Assembly (NCBI GenBank): GCA_964035775.1
Contig: OZ038315.1
Span: 32,959,788 to 33,023,787, forward strand
Reading direction: 5' to 3'
DNA length: 64,000 nucleotides
Origin: Osedax frankpressi
Taxonomy: Eukaryota; Annelida; Polychaeta; Sabellida; Siboglinidae
Shown piece after piece: positions 39,404-54,812 of this stretch; position 1 is the stretch's first letter, and each line of letters begins with the position of its first letter. A program made the position numbers and the translations under genes. Below the pieces are notes generated by a model. It was not told where the DNA came from and searched no databases. It saw only the letters and a list, made by a program, of their open reading frames with translations.

Positions 39404-40563
39404 TGTGGAATACTTTCCACAGTGAGTATGCATATTTACCCATCGAATTAAATTGAATTTTAATCGTTTGTATCGTTAGGAGATCAAGTAATAATATGAA
39501 TTATATATTTTAAAGGGCAGTATAATATTATTAATAGTTAATAAAAAGAAATGATAATAACACACATATTAATAGATGAAATAATAATCATTTAATTCGC
39601 GATTTTTTATGATAAATGTATTTAAACTGCATTCTTAAATATAGTAATCTTAGTGAACCTTCGCTATGATAAATTAGTGATAATGCAGTCCTGTAAATAG
39701 CCGCATAAATACCAAAGCTCATTTTACCTTCATTTTCATAGTTGAATGTTGGCTTTGTTATTAATAAGATAAAATTGTATATATAATGCGGTAATTATGG
39801 ATTTAATTTAACATAAGTAATACATAATATTCTAAATGCCAAGTTATTATTTATATCTAGCCAATTAATTGATATCCTAGATGTTATTATACATTTGGAT
39901 CTGCTTTTTCAAATCAAAAATTAATCTTAGTACAATTCGTATTATTCTATTCAATCGTAGTGTATTTAAGCTATAACATAATGATATGAAGTTAATATGA
40001 GATAGTTAATAGGACGATGAATTCAATGAGGTTTTTTTAAAATTAAACAATGATAACAAATATATTTCTTGTATTAGAATATAGTAGTATATATTGTATA
40101 TTGTAATTGAAAAATGATATTCAGTGATATTACTTCAAACCTATTTATCATTTATCATATAATATTATTAACACGAACCCGAACCATACACTTTATCTTG
40201 ACCTATAGATCTTGATACTTTAGTAACACATCATTAGTTACATATAGCAATATAAATTCATAAGAAATATATTAATAATCTAACACTATTAAAGTAAAAC
40301 AGCCTATCACCCTATCACTTTATAGCATAAACGTATGCTAATTATAATTATGTATACATATATTAAACATATTACAATATTTAAAACTAGGAGAAGTAAT
40401 AATGCACCTATTATATTAAATGATATTAAATGGCATAATATTCTACTAAAATTTGAGTGTTTTATAGTATATTAATAAATAAAATTATATTATCAGAACC
40501 ATTTTATTATTATTTATTTATTTATTTACTTCAAATAGTGACAGTATGATCTATGAGAACTTA

Positions 40564-40644
<81 letters not shown>

Positions 40645-41031
40645 ATGTGTATGTGTGTATGTGTGTATATGTGTGTATATAAGGTGGTGATCCCCACTAC
40701 ATTGCTTCTAGCATAAATAAACACCCAAAAATTGATACATTAAAATATAATTGATATAACAGTTAACTGTGTATATCAGTTGGTTTTTTATTACAATTTA
40801 GTAATTAGTTTATTTGGAAAATATGTGATGAATATTGTATCTAATTATTATTAATGTATAATTATAATTATTATTATTAATGGAATTTTTATTTTTATTA
40901 TTATTTATGTTACTACTTTATAATTATTTATTTTATTTTATATCTCCTCGTATTCACCACAAGGAAAATGACTCGATAAATCGACTCTGATTTTTCATTA
41001 TAAATGGTTATAATTAAAATTCTGTTATTAT

Positions 41032-41073
<42 letters not shown>

Positions 41074-42122
41074 TTGTATGTATGTATGTATATGTATTTA
41101 TGTATGCGTGTGTGTATGGGTGTGTGCGTTGGTGTTTGTATAATAATATTCTATGTAATGAATGAACATCAAAATAAAGTTTTAAATGGCCCACTAAATT
41201 ACTTAATTTGTTATTTGTAGAACTATATTTCCAAGTTGTATTTAATTGCATCCAAATTGTTTTATTTCTCTATTTTAAAATGATTATATATTAATAAAAC
41301 CTGTTACTAGCTTATCTTTAATATTATAACTAACTTTTTATATTGCCATCTATACCTATATATATTAATAATGTTAAGTTTGATATCATAATAAACTAAG
41401 TGTGTGTATAATACTGATATTATCTTTATAAAAATAATTATTATTTAGCTTACTATAACAATTTACATATCTGTCTTATTACTTTTTACTCATCTATATA
41501 ATTATAGTGTACTTATGAAATAAGTGATGTAAGCGCATATCATTGTGTTATTTGTTTACTTTTAACTCTCTTACCTCGTTCAATATTATCTAATTTGTTT
41601 TTCGTGAATATTCCAATTATACATTGTATACTGTATACTGTATAGTATAATTTGGACACATAATTGTAGATTTACCCTGAGTTAAAAATAAAAGTATTTT
41701 GTTATGATTTTAAATTTATAAGATTATTTATATATATATATATATAACTTATTATAAATAAAATACAAATTGATAATATATCATTTATTATTTTATCATT
41801 CTATATGTATCTTATTACTCTTTTTTTTCTTTCTGAACTACTAAATCAACACTTTTTTTCATGAGCAACGTAACAACTTGCATTACCCTATCTGTTTACA
41901 TTAATATTAAATAAGTTGCAATGTATTAACTTTAAAATTATGATCATATTTTATAATAATTATTTATACTAATAATATATTCTGTAATTTATGAACATTT
42001 TATATGATTTATATAACAAGTTATATGATTTTAGATATTTATATTAGAAGTTGTAATACTTTGTTACTAAAATAAAAAATTAGATACAAATAAAAGTATA
42101 ACCACAATAAATAGATATATTA

Positions 42123-42164
<42 letters not shown>

Positions 42165-44435
42165 CTTTGTTCCTTTTACTGATCTAACGTGTTTATTGAA
42201 CATAACTATTATTTCTGGAAGATTATACCAGTTTTGTATAACTATATATTTCTCAATAGTTATATACTTACTTATATAGTTAACCAAAACTTACAAATTA
42301 GCCATGCTTAGCTTCTTTTAAATGTTCAGTGTAAACATATCATAAATGGTTAATTTGTTATTTGTAGACCTATATTCTAAATTTTATTTGATAATCTGAT
42401 CATTCATGAACTATATTTCTAAATTGTATTATAATTGCATTCAAATTGTATTCTTTTTCTATTTTAAAATGATTATATATTAATAAAAAATACCTTTTAC
42501 TAGCTTAACTTTTATATTATAACTTTTTATATTGACATCCGAAAATAAATATTGATTATGAAAAGCTTATATCATAATAAAACAAATTATATGTGTAATA
42601 GTGATACTATCTTTATAAAAAATAGAAATAATTTATCTTATTATAAGATTTTACATTCCTGTCGAAATACTTATTTGCTTTGCTATGTAATTATATTGCA
42701 ACTGTGAAATAAATGATATAGGCAATTATAATTATCTCATTATTTTATTGTTTACTTCTAAATTGCACCTCTCTTGCATTGCTCAATATTACATAATTTG
42801 TTTTCGTGAATATTTATTTTTAACAGACTCTCACTTTAAACAATAATTCTAAATAAATTGAATATTACGTATTTATTTACATATATTTACATAATATTCG
42901 TTTACTCTTTTTATAAACATAATTCTTACATTCTATTATTGAATATATTTGTAATGTAATAAATATACACACTGTAATTATATTGCATATTCTTCTGATT
43001 TATAAATTTTTATTATATACCATTTCCACTCTTTATAAAATTATGAAGTGTCTATTTTATTTTTATTTTTTTATAAAGTATTTTAAGATTAATTTAAGAG
43101 ATTATTCATTCTTTATTGAAATTGAACTCATTGCATTAGTTTATATTGCCTTATACTCAGTACCAATACATGTTTTCCTGTCTAACTTTCGTGTTCACCA
43201 TTGTGTGTGTGTCGTTGATACATGTATTGTGATAAGAGTAATACAAGTGAATTATATCATGTACAGTGGTACAATTAAAACAATTGTTGTCCAAAACATA
43301 AAAATTTACCCAAACCCAACTTAATACTTATATATACTTAAGGAAAATATATATATAAATATTTTATTGTCATAATATTAATTAAATAGTATATATATTT
43401 AATATACATGACCTTAATAATAAATTAAATTTAGGGAATCGAAATTATTAATTACTAATTATAAATTATACTTTTTAAATTTAATAATTTATCCAAACCA
43501 CTATAATTGATTTTCCTAATTCAGTAATATAAGTAGATACTAATATAACTCTAAATCAAATATAAATGTAATTTATAATATTTAATAAAATATATTAACG
43601 AATTTATATACTATATATCACATGAGAAGTTTTTGTAGGTATGTGTATACTTAAAATATTATTTAAAAAGTATGCTTTACTATATTAGAATAATAATATC
43701 GATAACCTAAATATGTATGATAAAGTTTATTATTATTAAATATTTCCAACATTGATTAATATAATATATAAGTATATAGTCTAAATATAAAATGATATTA
43801 TCTATGATCGCTAAATACATCACGTCTACTCAAATTGACTTTGCTCGTGTTCTTTTTGCTCGATGCGACCGTATAGCCTATCCAATATATAATTTATATT
43901 TCTAAAATATTTTGGCGAATAATATAATTATTATAAAATGAATAGCTGATAAATTCACAACCATGAAAACATGTGATATCTTATTAAACTATTTGTGAAT
44001 AGTTCTAAATTATTTTGGAAATCAACTATAATTACAATTATATTTTATTTAAATATTAGTTTTATCTAATATTAATTTGTCATTTTAAATAATTATACAT
44101 CTAGCAATAGATAATAGTATTTATATACATACAAATTATAATTAAATTATGACTCAAATATATATCAACTTTATAGAAAAAAAATTATAATAATTTATTG
44201 TTCTAATTTATTTGTCCCACAATTAATCATGTTTATTTACACTTAAAACCATTATCATAGAAATATTATATTGTTATGATATTGTCCAAAATAATATTTT
44301 TTAATTATGATAAACACGTTTATGAATATTTAATTAATATATTCAATACTAGCTAGAACTACCATGGTTATGAGATGAATTTAAATATATATTAGTATGA
44401 CAAATTTTATAATAAAAAACTGGTTGAAATAAATG

Positions 44436-44476
<41 letters not shown>

Positions 44477-45230
44477 TTATAAATATTTTAAATTTACAAT
44501 ATTTTAAATTTACAATTTTTAAATTGTTAAAATCCATAGATTTGGAATAAGGTATTTAATTTCTAGAATGAACTGATTATTGTAACCTGAACATTGTAAT
44601 ATGAAGTGAAAATATAATTTTGCATCTATTAACATTGCATTATTTAGTCTACATAAAATAGTTATCATATGACATTAAAAAGGTACATGATTTCTAATTA
44701 AATGCATGTTTTATTGGAATGCTATATTATTAGTTAGATTAAAAAATTGTATATAATAATATTATAATTTTTATAAATATTTTTATATTTGTTGCAAATC
44801 AGACGCATACATACTAGTTATTAGTAAATCTGATGCAATGTTACTAAATTTTAATAAATAATGCAATACTAATTATTATAGTAGGCTAGTATAATAATTA
44901 GTAAATAAGCCCTAATAATTATTCAAAATAATTATCATATATTATTATGAAAATAATTATGAAAATAACTTAATTTAAGATATTTAATATTTAATTAATA
45001 ACCCGTTAACTTTAAATATAAATATGTATTAATAACTTTAAATTTAAATTTGAAATAATAATTAATAATATATTATATAAAATTTGATATTGATGAGTAG
45101 GGGAATATTTGATTATCTACGTAAAAATTCCACATGAACAATTTTTTACATACGAAACAAATTATCGCAATTCTATACCAACTCCAATAATAGATTGAGT
45201 TGCGCTATTTAGATTCTTTCATAGTATGGG
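38650..45230. other. Intergenic region with duplicated flanks and microsatellites
   Basis: No gene supported. Pieces at 38824-38925, 39640-39870 and 40100-40420 are upstream parts of the duplicated gene unit, with partners near 57.37, 60.06 and 53.95 kb. AT microsatellites lie at 39369-39400, 40570-40640, 41036-41065, 42128-42160 and 44440-44472. A 113-residue hydrophobic open frame (42983-43324) shows no domain or splice context. Two diverged copies of an approximately 270-bp stretch (41205-41500 and 42355-42640, sharing ATTTGTTATTTGTAG and TCTATTTTAAAATGATTATA) form a local tandem duplication. Confidence 0.5.
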
Positions 45231-45239
45231 TAATAGTTA

Positions 45240-45345
45240 CATTGTCGATTATAATAATACTAATATTAATAATTTAGTAAACAATGATTTATTTTATTTT
45301 ATTTGAATTAGGTTGCATACTTTAATAAATATACTATATAGTATG

Positions 45346-45389
<44 letters not shown>

Positions 45390-45975
45390 CTATTAAATAG
45401 AATCATCTATGACTCAATGTTTAAATATTGTAACAATAACAACATTGGACAAGTTTGAGATTCTGGAAATTAATCTTTTGAAAATAGATTTTTTGAAAAA
45501 AAGTAACTAAATATTATTTAGTAAATTCTGATAATTAATAAAGTAAAATTAAATTAAATAATGTTTTATTTTGTTATTATATTAATTTATATATATATTT
45601 AAATTATACATTAGCAATATATCATAATAGTACATACTATAGGTAATATATGTTTGATTAAATAATATGTTTAACATAGTATATTAACTTATAATTATAA
45701 TTTCATAAATAAATACACTATCGTTGAGCTAAAGATGTAGGTGTTCTTTCAATTTTGCACTGAGAACGAAGTTCCTTTATAAAGACACGACGTGCGCAGA
45801 CTATATTTCGTTAGTATAATGATAACATTATATATAAATTATTGTATACTAAATATATTATATTTATGACCATACTACGAAGTACATAATTTTAAATAAT
45901 ACATAATTAAGTATTTCTATATATTATAAATTCTATATTCATATAACTATATAAATAGTATTTATATATACTATA

Positions 45976-46023
<48 letters not shown>

Positions 46024-46440
46024 CACATGTCATTGTTAATCAGATACCATAAAAAACTAAAGGATGCCAAGTGATTCTATACTAGGTGATAGAACAATTT
46101 TTATGAAACTCGAAAAGAATTCTAAAAATAAATTAATTAATTAATTAAATATTTGTTGTTCTTATTTTGAAATATTAATGTATTACTATGTACTATGTAC
46201 TATGTACTATGTACTATGTACTATGTTGTGTTATTATGTGTTTTATAATACGTGTTATCACATGTTTTTTCTACTTGTGTTTTTACGCGTGTTAACTCAA
46301 TTTTTTTACGCGTGGTAACCCAGGTTTTAACTATAGCCAAATTTTGGTGCAAATATGTATATTTTATACAATATTTTGTTAAAAAAGACACGTATTATCC
46401 AAGTTTTTTTTTACAATATTGTTTACTCAATCGGTGTATA
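45240..46440 (+). mobile_element. Harbinger-related element, copy B
   Basis: Mosaic of segments shared with the other copies. 45240-45355 matches 55870-56000 (inverted). 45395-45790 matches 10840-11225 (inverted), the 5' flank of the transposase remnant. 45810-46130 matches 55490-55780 (inverted). The right end at 46190-46440 repeats the ACACGTGTTAAC-type subterminal units and finishes TTGTTTACT. No transposase domain remains. Confidence 0.6.
46191..46224. repeat. Short tandem repeat TACTATGTAC
   Basis: About four head-to-tail copies of a 9-10-bp ATGTACTAT unit, immediately before the subterminal repeats of element copy B. Confidence 0.85.
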
Positions 46441-46554
46441 TAATTATTTAAATAAATTATATTATTAATTAAAAAGTGTCCCTTGGTATACTTAAGCAAT
46501 TAAATGTGTAACTATATGTAAGTGTCTAATACATAAACTGTAAATATTTATATA

Positions 46555-48260
46555 CAGGATAGCAACAAAGATATCGCAAGTCTAAAGGACACCCCGAGAG
46601 ATAACTGATCAAGCTATTTTTGTTTAGACTGTTCCATCATCGGGCAGAATTGAAATTATTTGGATAGGTTAACTCAACATTATCTAAGACCTTCGCAAAT
46701 AAAATACATATGAATGATACTGAAAATGTGTATATATAATAATTTTAATTGGAGTTATTTATCCAAGGAGCAAGTGATATATTAACAAATCTACCTACTA
46801 GACGAGAACTAATGAAAAAGATAATACTCTCAAAAAATACAGCCCCTGGTATGCTCCTGTAAGAATATACTTGAAGATAATCATCCCAAATGAGTAGATA
46901 CATCAATTAAGTTCCTAGTTATAATTTGTATGATATTTATAGATTTGGTATTAAAGCTTTCTGGAAAAAAATACTAAGATTTTTTTAATTCAACAAGGGT
47001 AATAATTCAATAAGGTCCAAACAATATTTCTTATAACTTCAGGCCAATATGTCTTTTTATAAGCTATATATAGCTTGAATACATTCAAGTATTTGATCAA
47101 GTATTTATTAAGTATTTTAAACCCGGGTTTCTTCCACAAGTAATGGGAATTCAAAAATATACGCATTTATTATAAAATTTAATAGCGAACCAAAGAATAA
47201 CTAATTTGATCTATTTCTTATTTGATTTGATCTAAATAACGCTATTTGTTCTGTTCCTCGTACTTAATTGCTCAAAATATATAATTCACTACAAATAATT
47301 AATAATACTAATATTATTCTTAAAGATATATATACTAATTCAATAAATGGGTATTCAGATTTTATTTAAAAACCCAAACTATAACGAGAAACATGGTGAC
47401 AGTCTTTCACCTGTAATTTTCTGTCGGTAAATGCATATTATTCAGATAATTCGGTGATTATTGATAACATTACAGTATAAATACAAATAATATAAGGTAA
47501 CGAATGGCATAGGCCTTAAAAATTAAAAATTAAAAATGTAACCCATACAAATTTGCTTTATTATGTATTTCGACGGAGAAACAATGTAGTTACTCCTTGA
47601 ATATAGATGATGGTAGTATCAACTCAACTGTATAGATGAATCAGTTAAGTATAAACTAAGATATAACGTTACTTTAAAATGTTTCTGATATACTGGTATT
47701 AAATGACCAAATTGCTATCTCGACTTATTCGCCATATTAAATATTGAGGTACTATGCAGCCACTTGTTATTTATTAATTGTATGATCTTCCTTCCGGTAG
47801 TGTGGAAAGATCACTTTTCACTATTGATCGTAAAATTAAACATTTTCTTCGAAATGTTACTAATTCATCCAATAACACCGAGCTACTCGTTTGTTCAATG
47901 TCAATAGAAATATTGGAGACATTATAATTACATAATTATCAGAGTAAGCTGATATTTAGATAATAGATAAAGCTAATCAACTATATGGCAATTGCTGATA
48001 TAACAAGGTAATAATTATTATAAAAATATCTGTTAAAAAACAATGAAAGGTATTCTAGTTCCGGAAACGGACAAGGCATGCCTCGAAACATTGTGATCAG
48101 AAAAACATTTGTATACTGATCGACATCGTATATTCTACTCCTAGCAATGTAGTCAGCAGTATGCGTCTCACTTTGAGTAACCACTAGTTAGGCAGGCTCT
48201 TAAAGTATGTTTATCAAGGATTTATTACCAAATATCTTAAGAAACAAGGTTGTCCACAAT
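46555..48260 (+). mobile_element. Non-LTR retrotransposon relic (R2/RTE-like)
   Basis: Scattered plus-strand segments keep LINE reverse-transcriptase wording: LPTRRELMKKIILSKNTAPG (about 46785-46845), SKQYFL near a NYRPI-like box (47020-47060), DSLSPVIFC (47400, matching the QGDSLSPLLF box) and, downstream, ERSLFTIDRKIKHFLRNVT (47805-47860) and VPETDKACLET (48060-48100). The order fits an R2/RTE-type ORF from the RT finger region to the C-terminus. Stops and frame changes are numerous, so it is ancient. The subfamily is uncertain. Confidence 0.65.
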
Positions 48261-48269
48261 AACCAACTT

Positions 48270-49415
48270 ATATTCAAAACCTTTTTATTGTACCTAGAAT
48301 TTTTGACATACAACTCGAATTCAATATTTTCTATTGAAGCTTTCACCATATTGGTTGGGTGTTTAATGTTACAGAAATATATACCAATGTAATAAGTAAT
48401 TGTAAATTATTGATATATTCGGTTTTATCTAAACTAAATATTAACCACAAACTAGACGATAACGACGGTAATTTAGATTTTCTTTATTAGTATTTAACGT
48501 TTTAATATTGTATTTCTGTTTTAATTTTTTTATGTTTAATAGTCTTCTTTAAATGCGTTATATTTTCCAGTTTTATTTATATTACTATTTTACTGTTCTT
48601 ACACACTTATCTGGTTTATATATATTTATATTTACCTTCGTTTTTATTGGCTCATATATTCAATATATATAATGAAAACGTCATAATTATCAATATACTT
48701 GTTTAATTATTGATCAATAACAACCTTCTGATATGTATATATTTATAGAAATATAATTTAAAAAAAATGAAATAAAAACATTTTTATATCAAAAGTTATT
48801 TGTAAACTTGTAATATCTATGCTAGAATATAATTAACACATACATCATAATATATAGAATTATCAAAGATTTTATGTATGTATACAATCATTATCTTTAT
48901 ATAACATAACTTTGATATAATGATAGTATATTCAATAATTTGTAATAATTAAAATATGTTATTATTATTTATTTATATTTTTCATCAAATATAAATAAAT
49001 ATATGTTTATAATAAATAAGAAAATCTAACGTCTACATTTACGATTAAATAATATTATATCAACTGATTTTATAAAATTTAATTTGATATTTTTCAATAT
49101 GTTTTAGACAATAAAATCTATTTAAAATCAATTTAATAAATATATTCATCTATGTATTATCTATAAATGATTTTTAAAATATTGAATAATTATATTCCAT
49201 TACTCAAATTACAAGAAATTATATTAATTAATAATGCTAAATACAATTTGGTTTATCGTATTTTTTGTGTTTCAATTTTAACAATATTTATTAAATGTTC
49301 TATATGATCAAAATACATATATTTATATAATGTATTTAAATCCCTGGAGGTTTATTTTAATTTCATATTATTATTTGACTATTTGCTGTTTATAAGTTCC
49401 ACTAATAACTTTATA

Positions 49416-49484
<69 letters not shown>

Positions 49485-50050
49485 TTGTGTAGGTATGTAT
49501 ATGTGTGTTATAGTGTGTGTGAAAGTGTGTGAGTGTTTGTGTAGGTGTGTTACATGTGATCCATAGGCAATCTCTATTTCTTTTAATGTCATTTTTTATA
49601 TGTGAATTTTATTTTAAATAGAAAATAATCCACCAATAAATAATATTTTTATATAAATATAAAAAATATATATTTCATTTTGTTTAATTTAATTATTAAA
49701 TACATTTATAATATTATATAAAATGACATTTTGTATAGAATATTTGTAAGTTAATAATTTTTTTTCATTTATAGAATATATTTAATACGAGATCAAATAT
49801 AACATTTGATTACAATAGAAATATAATAATAAGAAGAATATAATGATATTAATTTAAATAATATTGAATTCTGACTGCATATTTACCTTTTCACTTATTT
49901 AAAATGAATGTGTCGTGTCGCTGAAATTGGAAATACGTATTTCAAAATGAAATAATAATAAAATATAATATAAAATAATGTATAGTTATATTTATAACGT
50001 GAATTTGTAGTATGTTATAATTATCAACGGTTCATTAACAATAATGAGAC
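48270..50050. other. AT-rich intergenic stretch
   Basis: AT plus GT microsatellite at 49426-49550. From about 49800 on, the sequence resembles the 3' flank found below the 38- and 54-kb family genes. Confidence 0.5.
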
Positions 50051-50059
50051 AAGAAATCA

Positions 50060-50200
50060 CTATATGATTCTACAATATAAATTAGATTCCTCGATCCACT
50101 TCAACCGGAAGCTAAATATGTGACAACATAACAAACATTCATTGTAACATCAGTGTTTTCCGTTCAGTGTTCGCAAGCGAATAGTACATTTATAGTATTC
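50060..50200 (-). pseudogene. Relic of exon 2 of the short secreted family
   Basis: Only the end of the core is legible on the minus strand (FACEH, then GTGTTCGCA-type bases shared with the 54.9-kb copy). It is flanked downstream by the same CAAGAAATCAC and TCGATCC landmarks as the other copies. Exon 1 and the promoter box are absent. Confidence 0.6.
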
Positions 50201-50332
50201 ATATATATGATAGCCAAGCACATACGTAAACGTTAAATTGGGATATTACATGCATACACATTTACAGATCGTTTTTTATGATTGCGTTGTGATTTCTATA
50301 TACTAGTTTCCATTATGAGATTATAAATAGTT

Positions 50333-50396
50333 TGTCTGGAAGTTTAAAACTATCTGCACCACTCAAGTGGTGTAGATAGTTTTAAACTTCCAGACA
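50333..50396. repeat. 64-bp hairpin (inverted repeat)
   Basis: Arms of 30 bases, TGTCTGGAAGTTTAAAACTA onward, mirror each other with one mismatch around a four-base centre at CACTCAAGTG. It lies upstream of the 50-kb gene relic, where other copies keep their promoter-distal flank. It could be a small foldback element or a hairpin RNA source; nothing else supports either. Confidence 0.9.
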
Positions 50397-50399
50397 TAG

Positions 50400-52510
50400 A
50401 TAGATTAAGTACAACATAAATATGAAATTAATTTTTTAAATTTCTTAATATGATTATTTTTCAAAATTTGAGTTGTAGTTTGCATAATTTTATTGTCATT
50501 TTCAAAAATGATCTTCAATAAATGTGAAATATAATTAGTCTATATTTTCAATAATAAGTATTGCATCTATACTCTTTTTCGTGTACTAATGTATAAGTGG
50601 AAGTTGGAAAATCTAGAATGAATTGACATTTCCAAAATCTGCATAACAATCGTTTCTTCCTAAGTAAATAGGAACCCCTTAAGTTTGTTAAAGTATGCTA
50701 ACATCTAGGTCATGTATCATTGAAACACTCTTTAGGTATACATGGTCATATTGGTGGGATTCTTAATAGAGTGTTAATTATATTCGTTAGGCTTAAAATT
50801 ATAGAATCTGCATCTGGTTTACATTTGTTTAGTTTAGAGTGTATCATGATATTATCCAAAACACATTATCAATAGAGCTAAAAGATATTGATTAATTATA
50901 AGTTGACATCTATATCCTTTTTAGATCTAATTATTATGTTCAATAGGATATTGATTTAGTTAATTAGTTTTCTAGTTATAATCATTTTCAAATAATTCTC
51001 CTCAATCTAATGAAAATCAATAGTGAAATGATCCATCCTATATTGCAAAATAGACGATGTTTAATTAATGTCTCGAGCTTCTTAAATTATTCAACTCTTA
51101 TATTAAGAATTCAAGACAGTCTGCATTAAAAGAAATTCCATTAATCCTTGAAGAAAATATCGTTGGACTTTATATAACAATAAAATGCAATACTTCATTT
51201 TTATAGAATGTTTGTATTATTTACTATATTTGTAAATATAATATTCAAACAAGAGTTGATATCTCATGTGTTATGGAGTTATTTAAAACCTGAATAGCTA
51301 AGCTTAGTTTCACGTTCTTATTAAAAGAATATTGGATGACGTCATTAGTTAGCTTTGGTTCATATACTACTCCAATCTTAATATTAAAACAAACATATTA
51401 ATATAATTCAACGAAATTAAATTTTCTCCAAATTTATAATGTTGTTTTTAAAAATGTTTCATATAATTTTCAGTAAATGTAGTGATATACAATGAAATCT
51501 TATGAGTCTCATACAATAAATACCTTGTTGGATAAAACATTTAACAATTTTGAGATACCAGAATTCTGAGAAGATATTAAAACTTATTTAAAAAAAAAGT
51601 TATTCAATGTAAAAAAAATGAAATATTTATTTTTAAACTGAACCGCCAGATTACGATACATTTTCCAATTATTTGCAATTCATTATTTATTCTGAATAGT
51701 ACATTAATTCGCTTAACAATCAATGAGTATACAAGTATTTGTTAATTGAATTTAAATTTCCATTTAAAAAATTGTATGTAGTTTTAATTAAATATTATTA
51801 ATTAATATATTACCTTAGTTTTATCTATTTTTTAAATTGCCATCCAATGAATTTTAAATTCACACATCTATTTAAATTTCATAATTTGTATGCATATATA
51901 GCAATAGTAGATATCAAATGTATATATTAGCTATACATATATATAATAATAAAAGATTATTAATATTTACTTGTATGCATTTAATTTTCGTAATAAGATC
52001 ATTTATTCCAAATCGTAAATGCATTATACTAAAACTTATCTTTCTATGTCAATACAGATTAATACGTAGTTTAGAGAGAAAACTATTCATTATAAATATA
52101 ATATTATTAGATATAAGTTATAATTATAGATTGAAGATCTAGATATAATTCTAATAGTTGAATATTTCTATTTTGGGTAATTAAATCAAGTAATAATATA
52201 AATTATATATTTTTTAATATGCATGATAATATTAGTATTAGATAAGAATAATCAATAATAACATAAATATAATAGATGTAATAATAATAAATTAATTCGT
52301 AATTAATATCTTAGTTGTATTACATTACAATGTAATGATATGAGTAAGGTGTTACAGGTAATAGCTCGAAAAAACTAAGCTCATTTTACTATAAATGTAT
52401 AGCTTTAATATTAATAATATATTATTTAATCTTAACTGTTGGGTATTTTTTATTTTGTTCAATAAAATTGTATGCATATGTTCAATAAAATTGTATGCGT
52501 CGTGATTTCG
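50400..52510. other. AT-rich intergenic stretch
   Basis: No exon recognised. The part around 52370-52480 repeats the 39.7- and 60.1-kb flank segment. Confidence 0.5.
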
Positions 52511-52985
52511 AATGTGTTGACCTTTATATGTATTAACCTTTATATGTGTTGACCTTTATATGTGTTGACCTTTATATGTGTTGTCCTTTATATGCGTTGA
52601 CCTTTATATGTGTTGATCTTCATATGTGTTGATCTTTATATGTGTTGACCTTTATATGTGTTGACTTTTATATGTGTTGATCTTTATATTTGTTGACCTT
52701 TATATTTGTTGACCTTTATATGTGTTGACCTTTACATGTATTAATCTTTATATGTGTTTATATTTATATGTGTTGACCTTTATATATGTTGACATTTATA
52801 TGTGTTGATATTTATATGTATTTATTTTTATATGTGTTTATATTTATATGTGTTGACCTTTATATATGTTGGCATTTATATGTGTTGATATTTATATGTA
52901 TTTATCTTTATATGTGCTGATCTTTATATTTGTTGACCTTTACATGTATTGATCTTTATATTTATTGATCTTTAATATGTGATTA
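52511..52985. repeat. Minisatellite, 16-bp unit
   Basis: About 28-30 copies of CCTTTATATGTGTTGA with single-base variants, including a longer internal block around 52740-52900 that is itself partly repeated. Confidence 0.95.
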
Positions 52986-54812
52986 TCTATAAGTAATCCA
53001 GAGCATTTAGATTTATCTATTAACTATTATCATTTAATTAATGAATTAGTTATTTGCTAAAGACTAGTTCAAATATTTTAAATAGGAAGTGAAGTTTTGA
53101 AATAGGACAATAATTATTAAAAATATTACTATCTAGACAGTTGTTTTTTAATATTACAATATACAATAGCTCATTTTAATGATGATTAGAAAGATTAATA
53201 TATCATATATACATAATAGTCGATTTAAATAATGAAGTAAATATCGTTATTATAGATATCATAAGTTGTTTTGTTATGGGGTCATTGGAATGTTTTAAAA
53301 TGTGATTTCAGAAAATTGATCATTTTTAAGTGACTGAAACTAATACAAATTATAATATCGTCTTAATGTATATCAACTGAATGCATTTAAATGTATTCAA
53401 TATATTTTAGCATTTTTTATAATTGTGTACGTATTGGAACAAATATACATTACATTTTGATTCGATGTTTCCAGAAGCTATTTAACTTCTATATTATTAC
53501 TTGCACGGGGATTTACAAAATCTGATTACAATACAATACTCTAGAGAAAATTGGTTATTTTTAATAGTTTCTTTTAGTTTATTCTCAAAAAAGAAGCAGA
53601 TACGTTTAGTTATGAATCTTTTGAATATTCTTTTTAATTTCTTCAGACTTTAGTTGTAGTTGGTCTATTAATAAGCGAGTATGTGATTTTAGTATTATTT
53701 CCATCCGAATTAAAATTTGATTTTAAAAAGTTTAGTTTATGTATATATATTTTCATATAGTTATAACAATATTTTTTGTAGTCTTTACGTATAAGATATA
53801 TTAAGAATTATTCTCAAGAATTTGTAAATTAGTTCTTCTAATTTTGAAAATATATCAAGTGGTAATAATAAACATTTTTTAATTAGTAGGTTTTTTTTTC
53901 TTCGATCAAGATAACACATATTTAGTTTATTGAAATTAATTAATTTTCGACATACATCTATATATTAGTTATATCTAGCAAAATAAATGAATAGGAACGC
54001 TATTATTAATCAAATAATATTAATATAAAATAGCCAGTCTATAATCTACTACCCTATGCATAGTATACATCCTATTCAAATAATTATTAATAATATAAGT
54101 TTAGTTAAATATTTTTTTCATATGTAAATTGCTATTAATTTGTATATATCCTCTTAATATTTATATTCACCAAATTTCTCAAATATTTTTTAAATTGAAG
54201 TATCTGAATTTAAAAAAATAAGACAATTTGTATTGGGAAAAAATGTATATTTTCAAAATTTACTTTGAATTTACTGAATTTGTATTTACATATTAATAAT
54301 TGAATATTAGTTGTTTACATTATCCACTGATAAATTTATAGATATATATTGTTTTGGCATTTTTATCATAGATAGACAATACTTCATTATCTCTATCCAT
54401 TTGCATATTTGCTTTTAGTCAATATTTTTTATAATATAGTATCACTATTAAATTAATATATGCTATTTTAATTTATAAATTAAAAATAATTCACAAATAA
54501 ATAGTATTTACTTGTGTATTTCTTTAAGTATTATAATAGAGTTATAATAATAAGAAGAATATAAAAATAATAATTCAAATAAAATGTAAACTGAAAGAAT
54601 ATTTCATTGTAATATTTAATTCGACATTTCGCTGAAATGAGAAATTAGTAAATTAAAATGAAATAATATTAATATGTTATAATTACTAAAGTGTCCTTAA
54701 TATGTATATGACAAGAAATCAGAATTTAATAATAACGGTAAATTAATCTAGATTTCCCGATACTCTTCTATCGGAAACTAAATAGATATATGCTAACATA
54801 CCGAGCATTAGT

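Noticed and set aside
42983-43324. 113-residue hydrophobic open frame
   Set aside because: Composition-driven Phe/Tyr/Ile content, no family resemblance, no splice or promoter support.
47981-48184. 67-residue minus-strand frame
   Set aside because: It is antisense to the legible C-terminal part of the decayed LINE.
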